DNA from: Chryseobacterium oleae | GTDB lineage: Bacteria; Bacteroidota; Bacteroidia; Flavobacteriales; Weeksellaceae | NCBI RefSeq assembly: GCF_900115055.1 | Contig: NZ_FOVD01000005.1 | Coordinates: 62,001-126,000 of the forward strand | Direction: 5' to 3' | DNA length: 64,000 nucleotides | Part shown: positions 1 through 7,546 of the stretch, in pieces | Layout of the letters: each line of letters starts with the position of its first letter | Position numbering within the stretch: position 1 is the first letter of the stretch | Notes under the pieces: generated by a model | Database searches by the model: none | What the model saw: the letters and a program-made list of their open reading frames with translations, nothing else | What the model was told of the DNA's origin: nothing | Position numbers and translations under genes: made by a program

Positions 1-270
1 ATTATGAAAGAGCTTGAAGAACTCCGGAAAAAAGATCCTAAAGTCATGCAGCAAAAGTATGACGACTATGTAAAAAAGAATCTGATAGGAGGCGCTCCGA
101 GAATTATGCTGGGGAAATCCAAAGCTGAAAATAACGGCCTCTTTTTGTTTGACGACAAAGGAATGCCCAAAGCGATGTTCTATATTGATAAAGAAAATAA
201 TGCAAAACTTGATTTCTATAATGACAAAGGAGAGGTCACCGCATCATTCCCGGATCATAAGACAAAATAA
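1..270 (+). CDS. Hypothetical protein, 3' part
   Basis: The reading frame is open from the first base of the window, so this is probably the C-terminal part of a longer gene; an ATG at base 4 is the first visible start but no upstream sequence can test it. The visible part is about 88 residues, charged, with no cysteine and no membrane segment. Its second half has alternating strands around the words NNGLFLFDDKG and LDFYNDKGE, which look like a small beta-repeat. I do not recognise the family. A hairpin terminator follows at once, so it is the last gene of its transcript. Confidence 0.6.
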   Translation: MMKELEELRKKDPKVMQQKYDDYVKKNLIGGAPRIMLGKSKAENNGLFLFDDKGMPKAMFYIDKENNAKLDFYNDKGEVTASFPDHKTK

Positions 271-284
271 TTTGAGTCATCAGC

Positions 285-315
285 AGCCCTTTATTTTTTA
301 TAGGGCTATTTTTGT
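285..315 (+). terminator. Rho-independent terminator
   Basis: Inverted repeat AGCCCT / AGGGCT with a 10-11 base AT loop followed by ATTTTTG. It ends the hypothetical gene just upstream and lies only about 20 bases before the histidine kinase start, so the kinase promoter must overlap this stretch. Confidence 0.65.
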
Positions 316-335
316 ATCATCTGACCAGAATATCT

Positions 336-1355
336 ATGAAAAATATGTTGAACGAAATTAGACAAAGCAAGTACTTTCTATTTTTTGTATTTCTTTTTGG
401 CTATGCCCAATCCATACAGATCAGGCTTCTGGTAAGGAAAACACTTGACTGGTATATCTTCACTCCGGAAGCAGCAGTCCTGTCTTTTATAAGTGCCGGA
501 ATTCTGTTTTTTGTGATGCATTTCTTTATGAAACACTGGCAGAAATCAGATACTTTCAGCACGGGTGAAGCATTAAAAATATTCAGCACCTCAATGCTCG
601 TCTATTTAGCTGTTATGAAGCTATTAGGATTGTGCATCTCACTGGCATTTAACACTCTTGAAAGAAATTTCAATCAGGAGACCCTGATACTTTCAACCCT
701 GTCCGAAACAATGGACACTTTTATCTATGGAAGTTTTTTTCTGGCTTTCTACTATTATCAAAAAAACAAAAGAAAACAAAAACAGATCGATGAATATAAT
801 CAGGCATTCTCCGAAGCAAAGATCAGTCAGCTCAAATCACAGCTTAACCCTCATTTCCTGTTCAATAATCTGAATGTTTTAGACCAGTTAATCAACGAAG
901 ATCAATACAAAGCCTCTGATTTCCTGAATGAATTTGCTGACATATATAGGTATGTTCTTCAGGTTTCTGATAAAAGTTTAATCTCAATAGATGAAGAAAT
1001 TTCTTTTGCAAAAAAATACTTCAACCTCATGCAGCACAAGTATGGCAATGCTTATCTGCTGGAAATCCAAAATCTAAACACCAGGGGACAAATCATACCG
1101 CTCACCCTGCAGCTGCTTTTGGAAAATGCCATTCAGCACAACCTCGGAACAGAAAAAAATCCTGTTTTGATTACCATCTCTGTGGACAGCAGTCTTGTCG
1201 TATCAAATAATACCGTGATCAAAAGAAACACAAAATCCACTTCCGGAAGGGCACTGAATAATCTGAGGCAGCAATATGCTCTGTTAGCCAGTACACAGTT
1301 TGAAATCATCCATACGGAAAATGAGTTTTCAGTAACTTTACCCATAATCCCATGA
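336..1355 (+). CDS. LytS/YehU-type sensor histidine kinase
   Basis: Inner-membrane sensor kinase of the His_kinase (PF06580) family, which autophosphorylates and passes phosphate to a LytTR-type regulator. Four to five hydrophobic segments fill roughly residues 8-145, with almost no periplasmic domain. The phospho-acceptor region SQLNPHFLFNN puts the histidine near residue 173, and an N-box-like LLLENAIQH follows. The catalytic domain is short, as in this family. I take the ATG at 336 rather than the TTG at 312 because the hydrophobic N-terminus starts there. The stop overlaps the next gene by four bases (ATGA), so kinase and regulator are translationally coupled. Signal unknown. Confidence 0.88.
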   Translation: MKNMLNEIRQSKYFLFFVFLFGYAQSIQIRLLVRKTLDWYIFTPEAAVLSFISAGILFFVMHFFMKHWQKSDTFSTGEALKIFSTSMLVYLAVMKLLGLCISLAFNTLERNFNQETLILSTLSETMDTFIYGSFFLAFYYYQKNKRKQKQIDEYNQAFSEAKISQLKSQLNPHFLFNNLNVLDQLINEDQYKASDFLNEFADIYRYVLQVSDKSLISIDEEISFAKKYFNLMQHKYGNAYLLEIQNLNTRGQIIPLTLQLLLENAIQHNLGTEKNPVLITISVDSSLVVSNNTVIKRNTKSTSGRALNNLRQQYALLASTQFEIIHTENEFSVTLPIIP

Positions 1356-2131
1356 CAAGAGAAATGATCAAAATTCTTATCATTGAAGATGAAATCCCGG
1401 CAAGAAAAAAACTCAGAAGATTTCTGGACGAGGTACACGAACCCATTTCCGTAGAAGCAGAGATAGATACGGTACAGGATGCTGTGAATTTCTTAAAAAC
1501 CAATGTCTCTATTGACCTTATCCTTTCAGACATTGAACTTCTGGATGGAAATGCATTTGATATTTACCGTGAAGTACAGGTTTCCTGCCCCATCATTTTC
1601 ACAACTGCCTACGACCGGTTTTGGATGGATGCTTTTGAAAGCAACGGCATCGAATATCTTTTAAAACCTTTTTCATTAGATAGATTCCAAAAGGCCTGGG
1701 ATAAATTTCTATTGCTAAGAAATAATCAGCCCACAGATCATTCTCTGCATTTAAAACTGGATCAGATCATTGGTAATTCAGCAGAAAAAAAATTCAAAGG
1801 AAGATTTTCCGTCAATACCACTCAAGGGATTTATTTTTTTGAGACCAAAGACATTCTGTTTTTTGAGGCTGACGAAGGCGTTGTTTTTGCTCTGCATAAA
1901 ACAGGAAAAAAACATCTGCTGAACATATCTACCCTCAAGGAAATTGAAATACAACTTGATCCGCTGGAGTTTTTCAGGATCAACCGCAGTGAGCTGGTGA
2001 ATAAAAAATTCATCGAAAGAATTGAACGTTATTCTAAAAATGCATTAGCTTTAAAGATAGAGGGATATGACAGACATTTGATAACCAGCCAGAGCAATAC
2101 CAGCCTCTTCCGGGAATGGATAGAAAAATAA
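1352..2131 (+). CDS. LytTR-family response regulator
   Basis: Partner regulator of the kinase just upstream. The receiver domain spans about residues 7-120: acidic pair E12-D13 (with E14), phospho-accepting Asp at about D60 in LSDIELLDG, and the conserved Lys at about K105 in LLKPFS. A LytTR DNA-binding domain occupies about residues 150-255, with FFEADEGVV and FFRINRSELVN typical of the fold. Length of 259 residues is normal. An internal ATG five codons in (MIKILIIEDE) is an equally good start; the first ATG is kept because it gives the ATGA coupling. Targets cannot be read from the sequence. Confidence 0.9.
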   Translation: MTREMIKILIIEDEIPARKKLRRFLDEVHEPISVEAEIDTVQDAVNFLKTNVSIDLILSDIELLDGNAFDIYREVQVSCPIIFTTAYDRFWMDAFESNGIEYLLKPFSLDRFQKAWDKFLLLRNNQPTDHSLHLKLDQIIGNSAEKKFKGRFSVNTTQGIYFFETKDILFFEADEGVVFALHKTGKKHLLNISTLKEIEIQLDPLEFFRINRSELVNKKFIERIERYSKNALALKIEGYDRHLITSQSNTSLFREWIEK

Positions 2132-2913
2132 ATTTTGAACCGAGTAAACAGCCCATGATGCAACAGGAAATCATTGACCAATTCAACAGCCTTTCAGAAG
2201 GAAAACTCACCGCACAGGAATGGCTGAGCTGGTTCAGCGATCATAAAGATGACGTAGAAAAAATATGTGGAAGAACAGCCTTTCTTAAAATAAAACCAAA
2301 GGAAAGTTTCAGCGGGGTCAGAAATCTGTACATCGGGCAGCTGGGCGCTTTTGACTGGCTAAAATCTGTGAAAATAAATGCTGATTTTTCTGATCTTTAC
2401 AAAAAAGGCTGGGAAAGAGAATTTGATGATTTCTGTAAAGCAGAAAAACTAAAAGAAAAGCAGCTTCAGCAAGACGTTGAAAATAAATTCGGGTATTTAA
2501 AAGACAGCTATCCAAAATTTTTCAGGCAGCTGACCAAATCATACAGTAATTCTGACATCATCGAAGCCGGTGTACAGCAGGAATTCATACACAATAAAGA
2601 AAAAGAGCTTTCCATCAAACTTCCTGATGACCTGATAATATGGTACCGGAATGTATCCGTTTTAAAATTAGAAGGGCTGGAAATGGATTGTAATGAATTA
2701 ACGGTCGAAACTATTCAGAAAAAGCAATATCTGGTTCTGGGAGAATTTTGGATGTATGGTGACGGAGATCAATTGCTGTACAGTCTGGAGAATCAAAATA
2801 TGTACGTACTTGCCCACGAAAATGCACCTCCGAAAGTGATAAAAATAGCGAATTCACTGTCTGATTTAATAGAGAAGAAAATAGTCTTTTATTTGAAGGA
2901 GTATGAATCATAA
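2116..2913 (+). CDS. SUKH (SMI1/KNR4)-domain protein
   Basis: Cytoplasmic protein of up to 265 residues. The C-terminal half, about residues 155-260, matches the SMI1/KNR4 (SUKH) fold: LPDDLIIWYRN, then a middle strand ending in EFWMYGDGDQL, then a final helix LSDLIEKKI. SUKH proteins are often immunity factors against polymorphic toxins, but no toxin gene is adjacent, so that role is unproven. The N-terminal 140 residues are charged and unrecognised. The first ATG overlaps the regulator gene by 16 bases; ATGs at 2155 and 2158 are credible alternatives. Its position suggests cotranscription with the two-component genes. Confidence 0.7.
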   Translation: MDRKINFEPSKQPMMQQEIIDQFNSLSEGKLTAQEWLSWFSDHKDDVEKICGRTAFLKIKPKESFSGVRNLYIGQLGAFDWLKSVKINADFSDLYKKGWEREFDDFCKAEKLKEKQLQQDVENKFGYLKDSYPKFFRQLTKSYSNSDIIEAGVQQEFIHNKEKELSIKLPDDLIIWYRNVSVLKLEGLEMDCNELTVETIQKKQYLVLGEFWMYGDGDQLLYSLENQNMYVLAHENAPPKVIKIANSLSDLIEKKIVFYLKEYES

Positions 2914-3020
2914 GAATTAAAACTTTTTATCTTTGGAGAATGTCTCGATACTTATCAAAATATGGACAACCCAACTCGAGAAATCTCTAAAAGAAAAATA
3001 ATTACAACCTTATCTATATC

Positions 3021-3506
3021 ATGTATAAAATACTTCTTACCTTATTTTTAATAATTTTCATAAATAAAAACCTGTACTCCCAAAATATAAATTTGGAAGA
3101 ATATGAAGTTTACTTTGGAAACACCTTAATTGCTAAGCAGGATTTCATTAAAAACAGCCAGAATTTAAATGAGGTTCAATCAAAAACACTTGAATTTAAA
3201 CCTATAACAGATGGATTTAAAAAGGCTTACTATTTGAATGGAAAACTATATTCAAGCGGCAAGATTGAAAATCTGAAAGAAAATGGGGTCTGGGAATACT
3301 GGCATCCTAATGGACAAAAAGCCAGAAAAGGAGAATTTATTAATGGAAAGCCAAACGGAACTCATGAATATTGGTACGAAAACGGAAATATCCGGGGCAT
3401 AGGAAACTGGAAAAATGGAGTATACGATGGCAAATGGGAAATGTATAATGAAAAAGGGCTCGAAAAGACAGTTCAGGAATACAAGGATGGAAAACAGATT
3501 CTTTAA
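3021..3506 (+). CDS. Secreted MORN/YwqK-repeat protein
   Basis: Protein of 161 residues with a signal peptide of about 20 residues ending NLYSQ, so exported to periplasm or surface. After a linker it carries four or more MORN-2/YwqK-type repeats of 20-23 residues (GVWEYWHPNGQ, GTHEYWYENGN, GKWEMYNEKG), each a beta-hairpin. Such proteins are often named YwqK-family antitoxins in annotation, but the signal peptide and lack of a toxin neighbour argue for a structural or envelope role. It stands alone: 107 bases after the SUKH gene and followed by its own terminator. Confidence 0.75.
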   Translation: MYKILLTLFLIIFINKNLYSQNINLEEYEVYFGNTLIAKQDFIKNSQNLNEVQSKTLEFKPITDGFKKAYYLNGKLYSSGKIENLKENGVWEYWHPNGQKARKGEFINGKPNGTHEYWYENGNIRGIGNWKNGVYDGKWEMYNEKGLEKTVQEYKDGKQIL

Positions 3507-3549
3507 ATCAACAATTATCAAATAAAAAATATCAGAATTTTATAAATTA

Positions 3550-3581
3550 AGCCATTCTAACTTTGAATGGCTATTTTTTTT
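3550..3581 (+). terminator. Rho-independent terminator
   Basis: Eight-base stem AGCCATTC / GAATGGCT with a 7-base loop, then A and a run of eight T. Ends the MORN-repeat gene and insulates the riboswitch-controlled ribB transcript. Confidence 0.8.
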
Positions 3582-3727
3582 GAACTTAAAGCGACAATTG
3601 ATAAATAGCATCAAAAATCCCTTCTCCAATTCAAAAAACTTCCCGAAATTTGCCGTCTGTGCGTTAAATATAATCAATGAAATAAAATTTTAAATCAGAA
3701 CATACAGTAAAACTTAGTATAAGTTTT

Positions 3728-3846
3728 CTTCGGGGCAGGGTGAAATTCCCTACCGGCGGTTACAGTCCGCGACTCCTTTCTTTTGAAGGGACTGATTTGG
3801 TGAAATTCCAAAACCGACAGTTAAAGTCTGGATGGGAGAAGAAAAT
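3728..3846 (+). promoter_or_regulatory. FMN riboswitch (RFN element)
   Basis: The conserved RFN blocks are all present in order: CTTCGGGGCAGGGTGAAATT, then CCTACCGGCGGT, then AGTCCGCGA, a variable arm ending GAAGGGACTGATTTGGTG, AAATTCCAAAACCGACAG, and the closing AGTCTGGATGGGAGAAG. RFN aptamers bind flavin mononucleotide and lower expression of riboflavin genes. The aptamer ends about 90 bases before the ribB start. No strong terminator with a T run is seen between them, so control through the ribosome-binding region seems more likely than premature termination; that part is inference. Confidence 0.95.
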
Positions 3847-3937
3847 GAAACGGTCAGTAAGATTCCTTACGGGCTTATTGTGCCGTATTTCATTTCCATG
3901 TACCGAAGACTATTTTAACTTTTAAAAGTAAAATAAC

Positions 3938-4582
3938 ATGGAAAAATTATTAGAACAATTTGGAGCGACCTCCACAGAACGTGTAGAAAATGCACTTCTA
4001 AAACTACAACAGGGAAAAGGAATTCTTTTAGTAGATGATGAAAACCGTGAAAACGAAGGTGATATCATCTTTCCCGCATCCACCATTACAGAACAGGACA
4101 TGGCACTTCTGATCCGCGAATGCAGCGGTATCGTATGTCTTTGCATTTCGGAAGAAAAAAGCAGGCACCTGAATCTCCGTCCGATGGTAGAAACCAACAA
4201 CTCAAAAAACCAGACCGCATTCACCATTTCTATCGAAGCCAAAGAAGGCGTTGAATCCGGTGTTTCCGCAAAAGACCGTGTAACAACGATCAGAACAGCT
4301 GTGGCTGAAAATGCACAGGCCGCTCACATTGCAAGCCCGGGACACGTTTTCCCACTGATTGCCAAACAAGGTGGTGTTTTCGAAAGAAGAGGCCATACCG
4401 AAGGCAGTGTAGACCTTGTAAAAATGGCCAATCTCGGTGATGATGCCGTACTTTGTGAACTGACCAATGAAGACGGTTCAATGGCAAGGCTGCCGGAAAT
4501 CGTGAAATTTGCATCTTTAAAAGAGATGAGCGTAGTCACTATTGAAGATATCTACGCGTACCGCAAAATCATGAGCAACTAG
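3938..4582 (+). CDS. ribB: 3,4-dihydroxy-2-butanone-4-phosphate synthase
   Basis: Converts ribulose 5-phosphate to 3,4-dihydroxy-2-butanone 4-phosphate and formate, giving the four-carbon unit of riboflavin. The 214-residue length fits stand-alone RibB; there is no fused GTP cyclohydrolase II domain. Hallmarks are the acidic metal-binding loop [10 protein letters not shown] at about residues 31-40, and the substrate-binding [12 protein letters not shown] segment at about residues 149-160. Control by the FMN riboswitch upstream confirms the pathway. It is monocistronic: a strong terminator follows, and no other riboflavin gene is in the window. Confidence 0.95.
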   Translation: MEKLLEQFGATSTERVENALLKLQQGKGILLVDDENRENEGDIIFPASTITEQDMALLIRECSGIVCLCISEEKSRHLNLRPMVETNNSKNQTAFTISIEAKEGVESGVSAKDRVTTIRTAVAENAQAAHIASPGHVFPLIAKQGGVFERRGHTEGSVDLVKMANLGDDAVLCELTNEDGSMARLPEIVKFASLKEMSVVTIEDIYAYRKIMSN

Positions 4583-4605
4583 AAAAAATATTTAACGCAC
4601 AGAAC

Positions 4606-4639
4606 AGCCATCCGATCATACCGGATGGCTTTTTTGTTT
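4606..4639 (+). terminator. Rho-independent terminator
   Basis: Nine-base stem AGCCATCCG / CGGATGGCT, 7-base loop, followed by TTTTTGTTT. Ends ribB. Confidence 0.9.
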
Positions 4640-4712
4640 AAATTATTCATTAAAAACAAGTTAACATAAAAATTAATATCTGTTTTTATTTATCTTAGTA
4701 AAAATTTTGACC

Positions 4713-5708
4713 ATGAAAACATCACTACTCTTTTTGCTGGGTATTTCCGGCGCACTTTCCGCACAAATCACGCTGACCAAAGCGGCTAACGATCCTTTAT
4801 CGGGCGATACTGTAAATCATTACACGGTAACGGGAACCGTAAACAATACCGCTACAGGAGCCAATGCTACCTTTTCAAACGGCAGCCTCGTACAGGGAGC
4901 AGCTTCTCCAACGGTGTATTCAACACCTTCTGCGGCAGAGATCACCACATTTCCGGGCTCTACGATCAAAATGGCCAGCGGGGCAACGACGATTTTTTAT
5001 AAATCTTCCGCTACAAAACTGGAAATCACCGGAGTAATCAATCCTGAAGCTACGCTGAACTTTTCTGTAGACAATGGTACGTACATGAATTACCCTACCG
5101 CTTTCAATGTAAATCAAACCGATAATGCCAGAGGAAATTTCACCTCATCTGTGGCTAACGGACTTTTCAGCGGGACAATGGGCACACTAGCCGATGCCCA
5201 CGGAACCCTGATCATCGGCAGCAGAACTTATACGAACGTATTGAGAGTAAAATTTACACAGAATTTTAATTTATACGCTCCATTTGATGTTGCCTTAACC
5301 AATCCGATCGGAACTTTTACCAACACGGCTTATTCTTATTATGACGGCAGTCACCGATATGCATTGCTGACATCTACCAGCGGAAATATTTCAGTTCCTT
5401 TGCTGGGAATCAATCAATCTACTTCAAGTGCTGTAGCTTTGGGTGAAACATTTTTAGCAACGGCTGACCATGCAAAAAAAGAGGATTTCACTGTTTATCC
5501 TAATCCGGCGCAGGATTTTATCGGATTCAAAGGAAATACAGGAAATTACACGACAGCTAATATCTATAGCTTAGACGGTAAACTGATCAAAACATCAGAT
5601 CTGAAATCCGGCAAAGTACAGATCTCTGAGCTTCCGACAGCCAATTATTTCATTCAGGTTTCCGGAAAAGACGCTAAGACAGAAACAGTGAAATTCATCA
5701 AGAAATAA
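4713..5708 (+). CDS. T9SS-sorted secreted protein
   Basis: About 331 residues with a signal peptide (MKTSLLFLLGISGALSAQ) and a type A T9SS sorting domain over roughly the last 75 residues, starting at FTVYPNPAQD and ending in VKFIKK. It should be exported by Sec, moved across the outer membrane by the type IX system, and anchored or released. The 230-residue body is Thr/Ala/Gly/Asn-rich and probably all beta; no catalytic motif is visible and no function is assigned. The ATG at 4713 is chosen over the TTG at 4707 because it starts the signal peptide. Confidence 0.85.
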   Translation: MKTSLLFLLGISGALSAQITLTKAANDPLSGDTVNHYTVTGTVNNTATGANATFSNGSLVQGAASPTVYSTPSAAEITTFPGSTIKMASGATTIFYKSSATKLEITGVINPEATLNFSVDNGTYMNYPTAFNVNQTDNARGNFTSSVANGLFSGTMGTLADAHGTLIIGSRTYTNVLRVKFTQNFNLYAPFDVALTNPIGTFTNTAYSYYDGSHRYALLTSTSGNISVPLLGINQSTSSAVALGETFLATADHAKKEDFTVYPNPAQDFIGFKGNTGNYTTANIYSLDGKLIKTSDLKSGKVQISELPTANYFIQVSGKDAKTETVKFIKK

Positions 5709-5729
5709 ACCAATACAACATTATCAACA

Positions 5730-5766
5730 ATCAACCCCGTTCAGAACTGAGCGGGGTTGATTGCTG
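5730..5766 (+). terminator. Rho-independent terminator
   Basis: Eleven-base stem AATCAACCCCG / CGGGGTTGATT with a 12-base loop. The T run is weak, but the stem is strong and lies 22 bases after the stop of the T9SS protein gene. Confidence 0.7.
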
Positions 5767-5953
5767 AGTGGCTTATTTTACTTTAAAAGTAATCCCACGA
5801 GGTGCTGTCAATTATTCTTATTATATTTCCACCAAATAACACAAACAGCAATCATATTATTATTTTTAAGTTAAAAACAAACCCATATTAAAGTTTAATT
5901 AATTTTTTGCCCGTTTTTTGCTGATACTTTTTTACACCACAAAATATAAAATT

Positions 5954-6706
5954 ATGAAAAAGCTCCTCATCTTAATTCCCTGTTTCCTGCTTTCCGAAGC
6001 AGACGCACAGGAAGTTCAGGCTGTTCCCTCGGAAAAAATGAATATCATCAAGACCAACGTTACAGCTTATGCATTCAGAAATATCAACCTGTCTTATGAA
6101 AGAGCTATTAACCAATGGTTCTCTGTAAATATAGGTTTCGGAACAATGACACAGGGAAAAGTACCCTTCATTAATGCCTTTTTGAAAGATGAAGATGAGA
6201 AAAGATTTCAGAATCTAAGGGTAAAAGCCACCAATTTCACCATCGAACCCAGATTTTACATCGGGAAAGGCTATGGAAAAGGATTTTATTTTGCCCCTTA
6301 TTACCGGTATTCCGATGTTTCATCCAACAGTTTTGATTTCTATTATGATTATGACGCTATTGACGGAAACACCTACCAGATCCCATTGAAAGGACAGGGA
6401 AGCACAAGTGGAAACAGTGGCGGACTGATGGTTGGCGTACAGTTTTTCTTAACCCGAAGCCAAAATCTGGTTCTTGATTTCTGGATCGCCGGAGCCCATT
6501 ATGGAAGCGGAAAAGGAGACTTTACAATGACCAGCGATTATGTTCTGACTCCGGAAATGCAGGCTCAGCTTAAAAAAGAAATTGAAAACCTGGACATCCC
6601 GTTTGTAGATTACACCGTAGAAACAAATGCTAATGGTGCTAAAGTAAAAGTAGACGGGCCCTGGGCCGGCTTCAGAAGCGGGCTCTCGATTGGATATAGG
6701 TTTTAG
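5954..6706 (+). CDS. DUF3575-like outer-membrane beta-barrel protein
   Basis: About 250 residues with a signal peptide ending SEADAQ. The body looks like a small outer-membrane barrel: NIIKTNVTAYAFRNINLSYE is typical of DUF3575 proteins, aromatic-alternating strands follow (FYFAPYYRYSD), and the chain ends with a strand and terminal F (GLSIGYRF), the usual barrel-insertion signal. The 36 extra codons upstream of the ATG at 5954 are rejected because they push the signal peptide inside. Role unknown; probably structural or a small porin. It appears to be transcribed alone. Confidence 0.75.
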   Translation: MKKLLILIPCFLLSEADAQEVQAVPSEKMNIIKTNVTAYAFRNINLSYERAINQWFSVNIGFGTMTQGKVPFINAFLKDEDEKRFQNLRVKATNFTIEPRFYIGKGYGKGFYFAPYYRYSDVSSNSFDFYYDYDAIDGNTYQIPLKGQGSTSGNSGGLMVGVQFFLTRSQNLVLDFWIAGAHYGSGKGDFTMTSDYVLTPEMQAQLKKEIENLDIPFVDYTVETNANGAKVKVDGPWAGFRSGLSIGYRF

Positions 6707-6725
6707 AAATCATATTTTTTATCGT

Positions 6726-6770
6726 AATACAATAAAAATTTATACATTTACAGAAAATAAATATTGTATT
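6726..6770 (+). promoter_or_regulatory. Inverted repeat in promoter of DUF2975-XRE operon
   Basis: AATACAAT (6726-6733) and ATTGTATT (6763-6770) form a perfect 8-bp inverted repeat around a -7-like TACATTTA. The right arm touches the ATG of the DUF2975 gene. The ACAAT/ATTGT half-sites are of the kind bound by small XRE repressors, and one is encoded in this operon, so autoregulation is inferred. Confidence 0.45.
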
Positions 6771-7328
6771 ATGAAGATAATAGGAGATAATTCTCTGGTA
6801 TCCTGGATCAAATATCCATTCCTTATCTGTGCTGCCATTTTCTGTATCTCATCGGTATGGATTGGCAGCTTAGCGATCATACATATCCTTGCTGAAAAAC
6901 AGGATTCAATGATGTATATTTCAGAAAAGCTGTATACCGTCAATGATAAAACCTACGATATCCTGCAGGTTCAGTATCCATTCTCCAATATGGTTTTTAC
7001 AGTTACTGATTCCAGGGAAGCTATAGTGCTTGCCCTTCTGAACATGCTCACATTATCTTTTTCTCTGATCTGGGCTTCAAAAATCATTAATGAGTTTTCG
7101 GCAGATCATATCTTCACGGATAAAGTCGTCAGAAATTTCAAAGTTTTAAGTTTTGGGCTCATCATCTTTGGGTTCATAACATTGTTAGTTGATTTAATAA
7201 TGGAAACAAATCAGTTTGATATCACTCCCCCTTCTCTCAGTATAGGAATAGGAATTACCCTACTTGTCATGAAGGAAATATTTGTACAGGGAAGTCAATT
7301 AAAAGAACAAGCAGATTTAACCATTTAA
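6771..7328 (+). CDS. DUF2975 membrane protein
   Basis: About 185 residues with four hydrophobic segments (about residues 15-40, 85-110, 125-150 and 160-180), the DUF2975 architecture. Members of this family are nearly always encoded directly before a short XRE regulator, as here (3-base gap), and the pair is thought to form a membrane-linked regulatory unit. The molecular function is not established. The ATG at 6771 is chosen; the upstream part of the frame overlaps the previous gene and adds a non-conserved extension. Confidence 0.82.
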   Translation: MKIIGDNSLVSWIKYPFLICAAIFCISSVWIGSLAIIHILAEKQDSMMYISEKLYTVNDKTYDILQVQYPFSNMVFTVTDSREAIVLALLNMLTLSFSLIWASKIINEFSADHIFTDKVVRNFKVLSFGLIIFGFITLLVDLIMETNQFDITPPSLSIGIGITLLVMKEIFVQGSQLKEQADLTI

Positions 7329-7331
7329 GCT

Positions 7332-7544
7332 ATGCCCATTATTTTCAATATCGACGTGATGCTTGCCAAGCGCAAAATGCAGTCACAGGAACTTGCCGAA
7401 AAAATAAATATTACCCAGGCCAATCTATCCATTTTAAAAAACGGAAAAGCCAAAGCTTTAAAAGTTTCCACACTGGATGCTATCTGCAAAGCATTGGACT
7501 GCCAGCCGGGAGATCTCATTGAATATCAACCAGAAACACTATAA
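7332..7544 (+). CDS. XRE-family HTH regulator (YozG-like)
   Basis: A 70-residue protein that is almost only a Cro/C1-type helix-turn-helix: MLAKRKMQSQELAEKINIT, then NLSILKNGKAKAL, then LDAICKALDCQPGDLIEY. It is the usual partner of DUF2975 proteins. It lies 3 bases after that gene and 2 bases before the phosphoesterase, so all three share an operon. It probably represses its own promoter, where an ACAAT/ATTGT inverted repeat is found. Confidence 0.9.
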   Translation: MPIIFNIDVMLAKRKMQSQELAEKINITQANLSILKNGKAKALKVSTLDAICKALDCQPGDLIEYQPETL

Positions 7545-7546
7545 AG

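Noticed and set aside
3740..3925. Open frame of 61 codons inside the FMN riboswitch
   Set aside because: It coincides with the conserved RFN aptamer blocks, and its sequence is fixed by RNA structure, not by coding.
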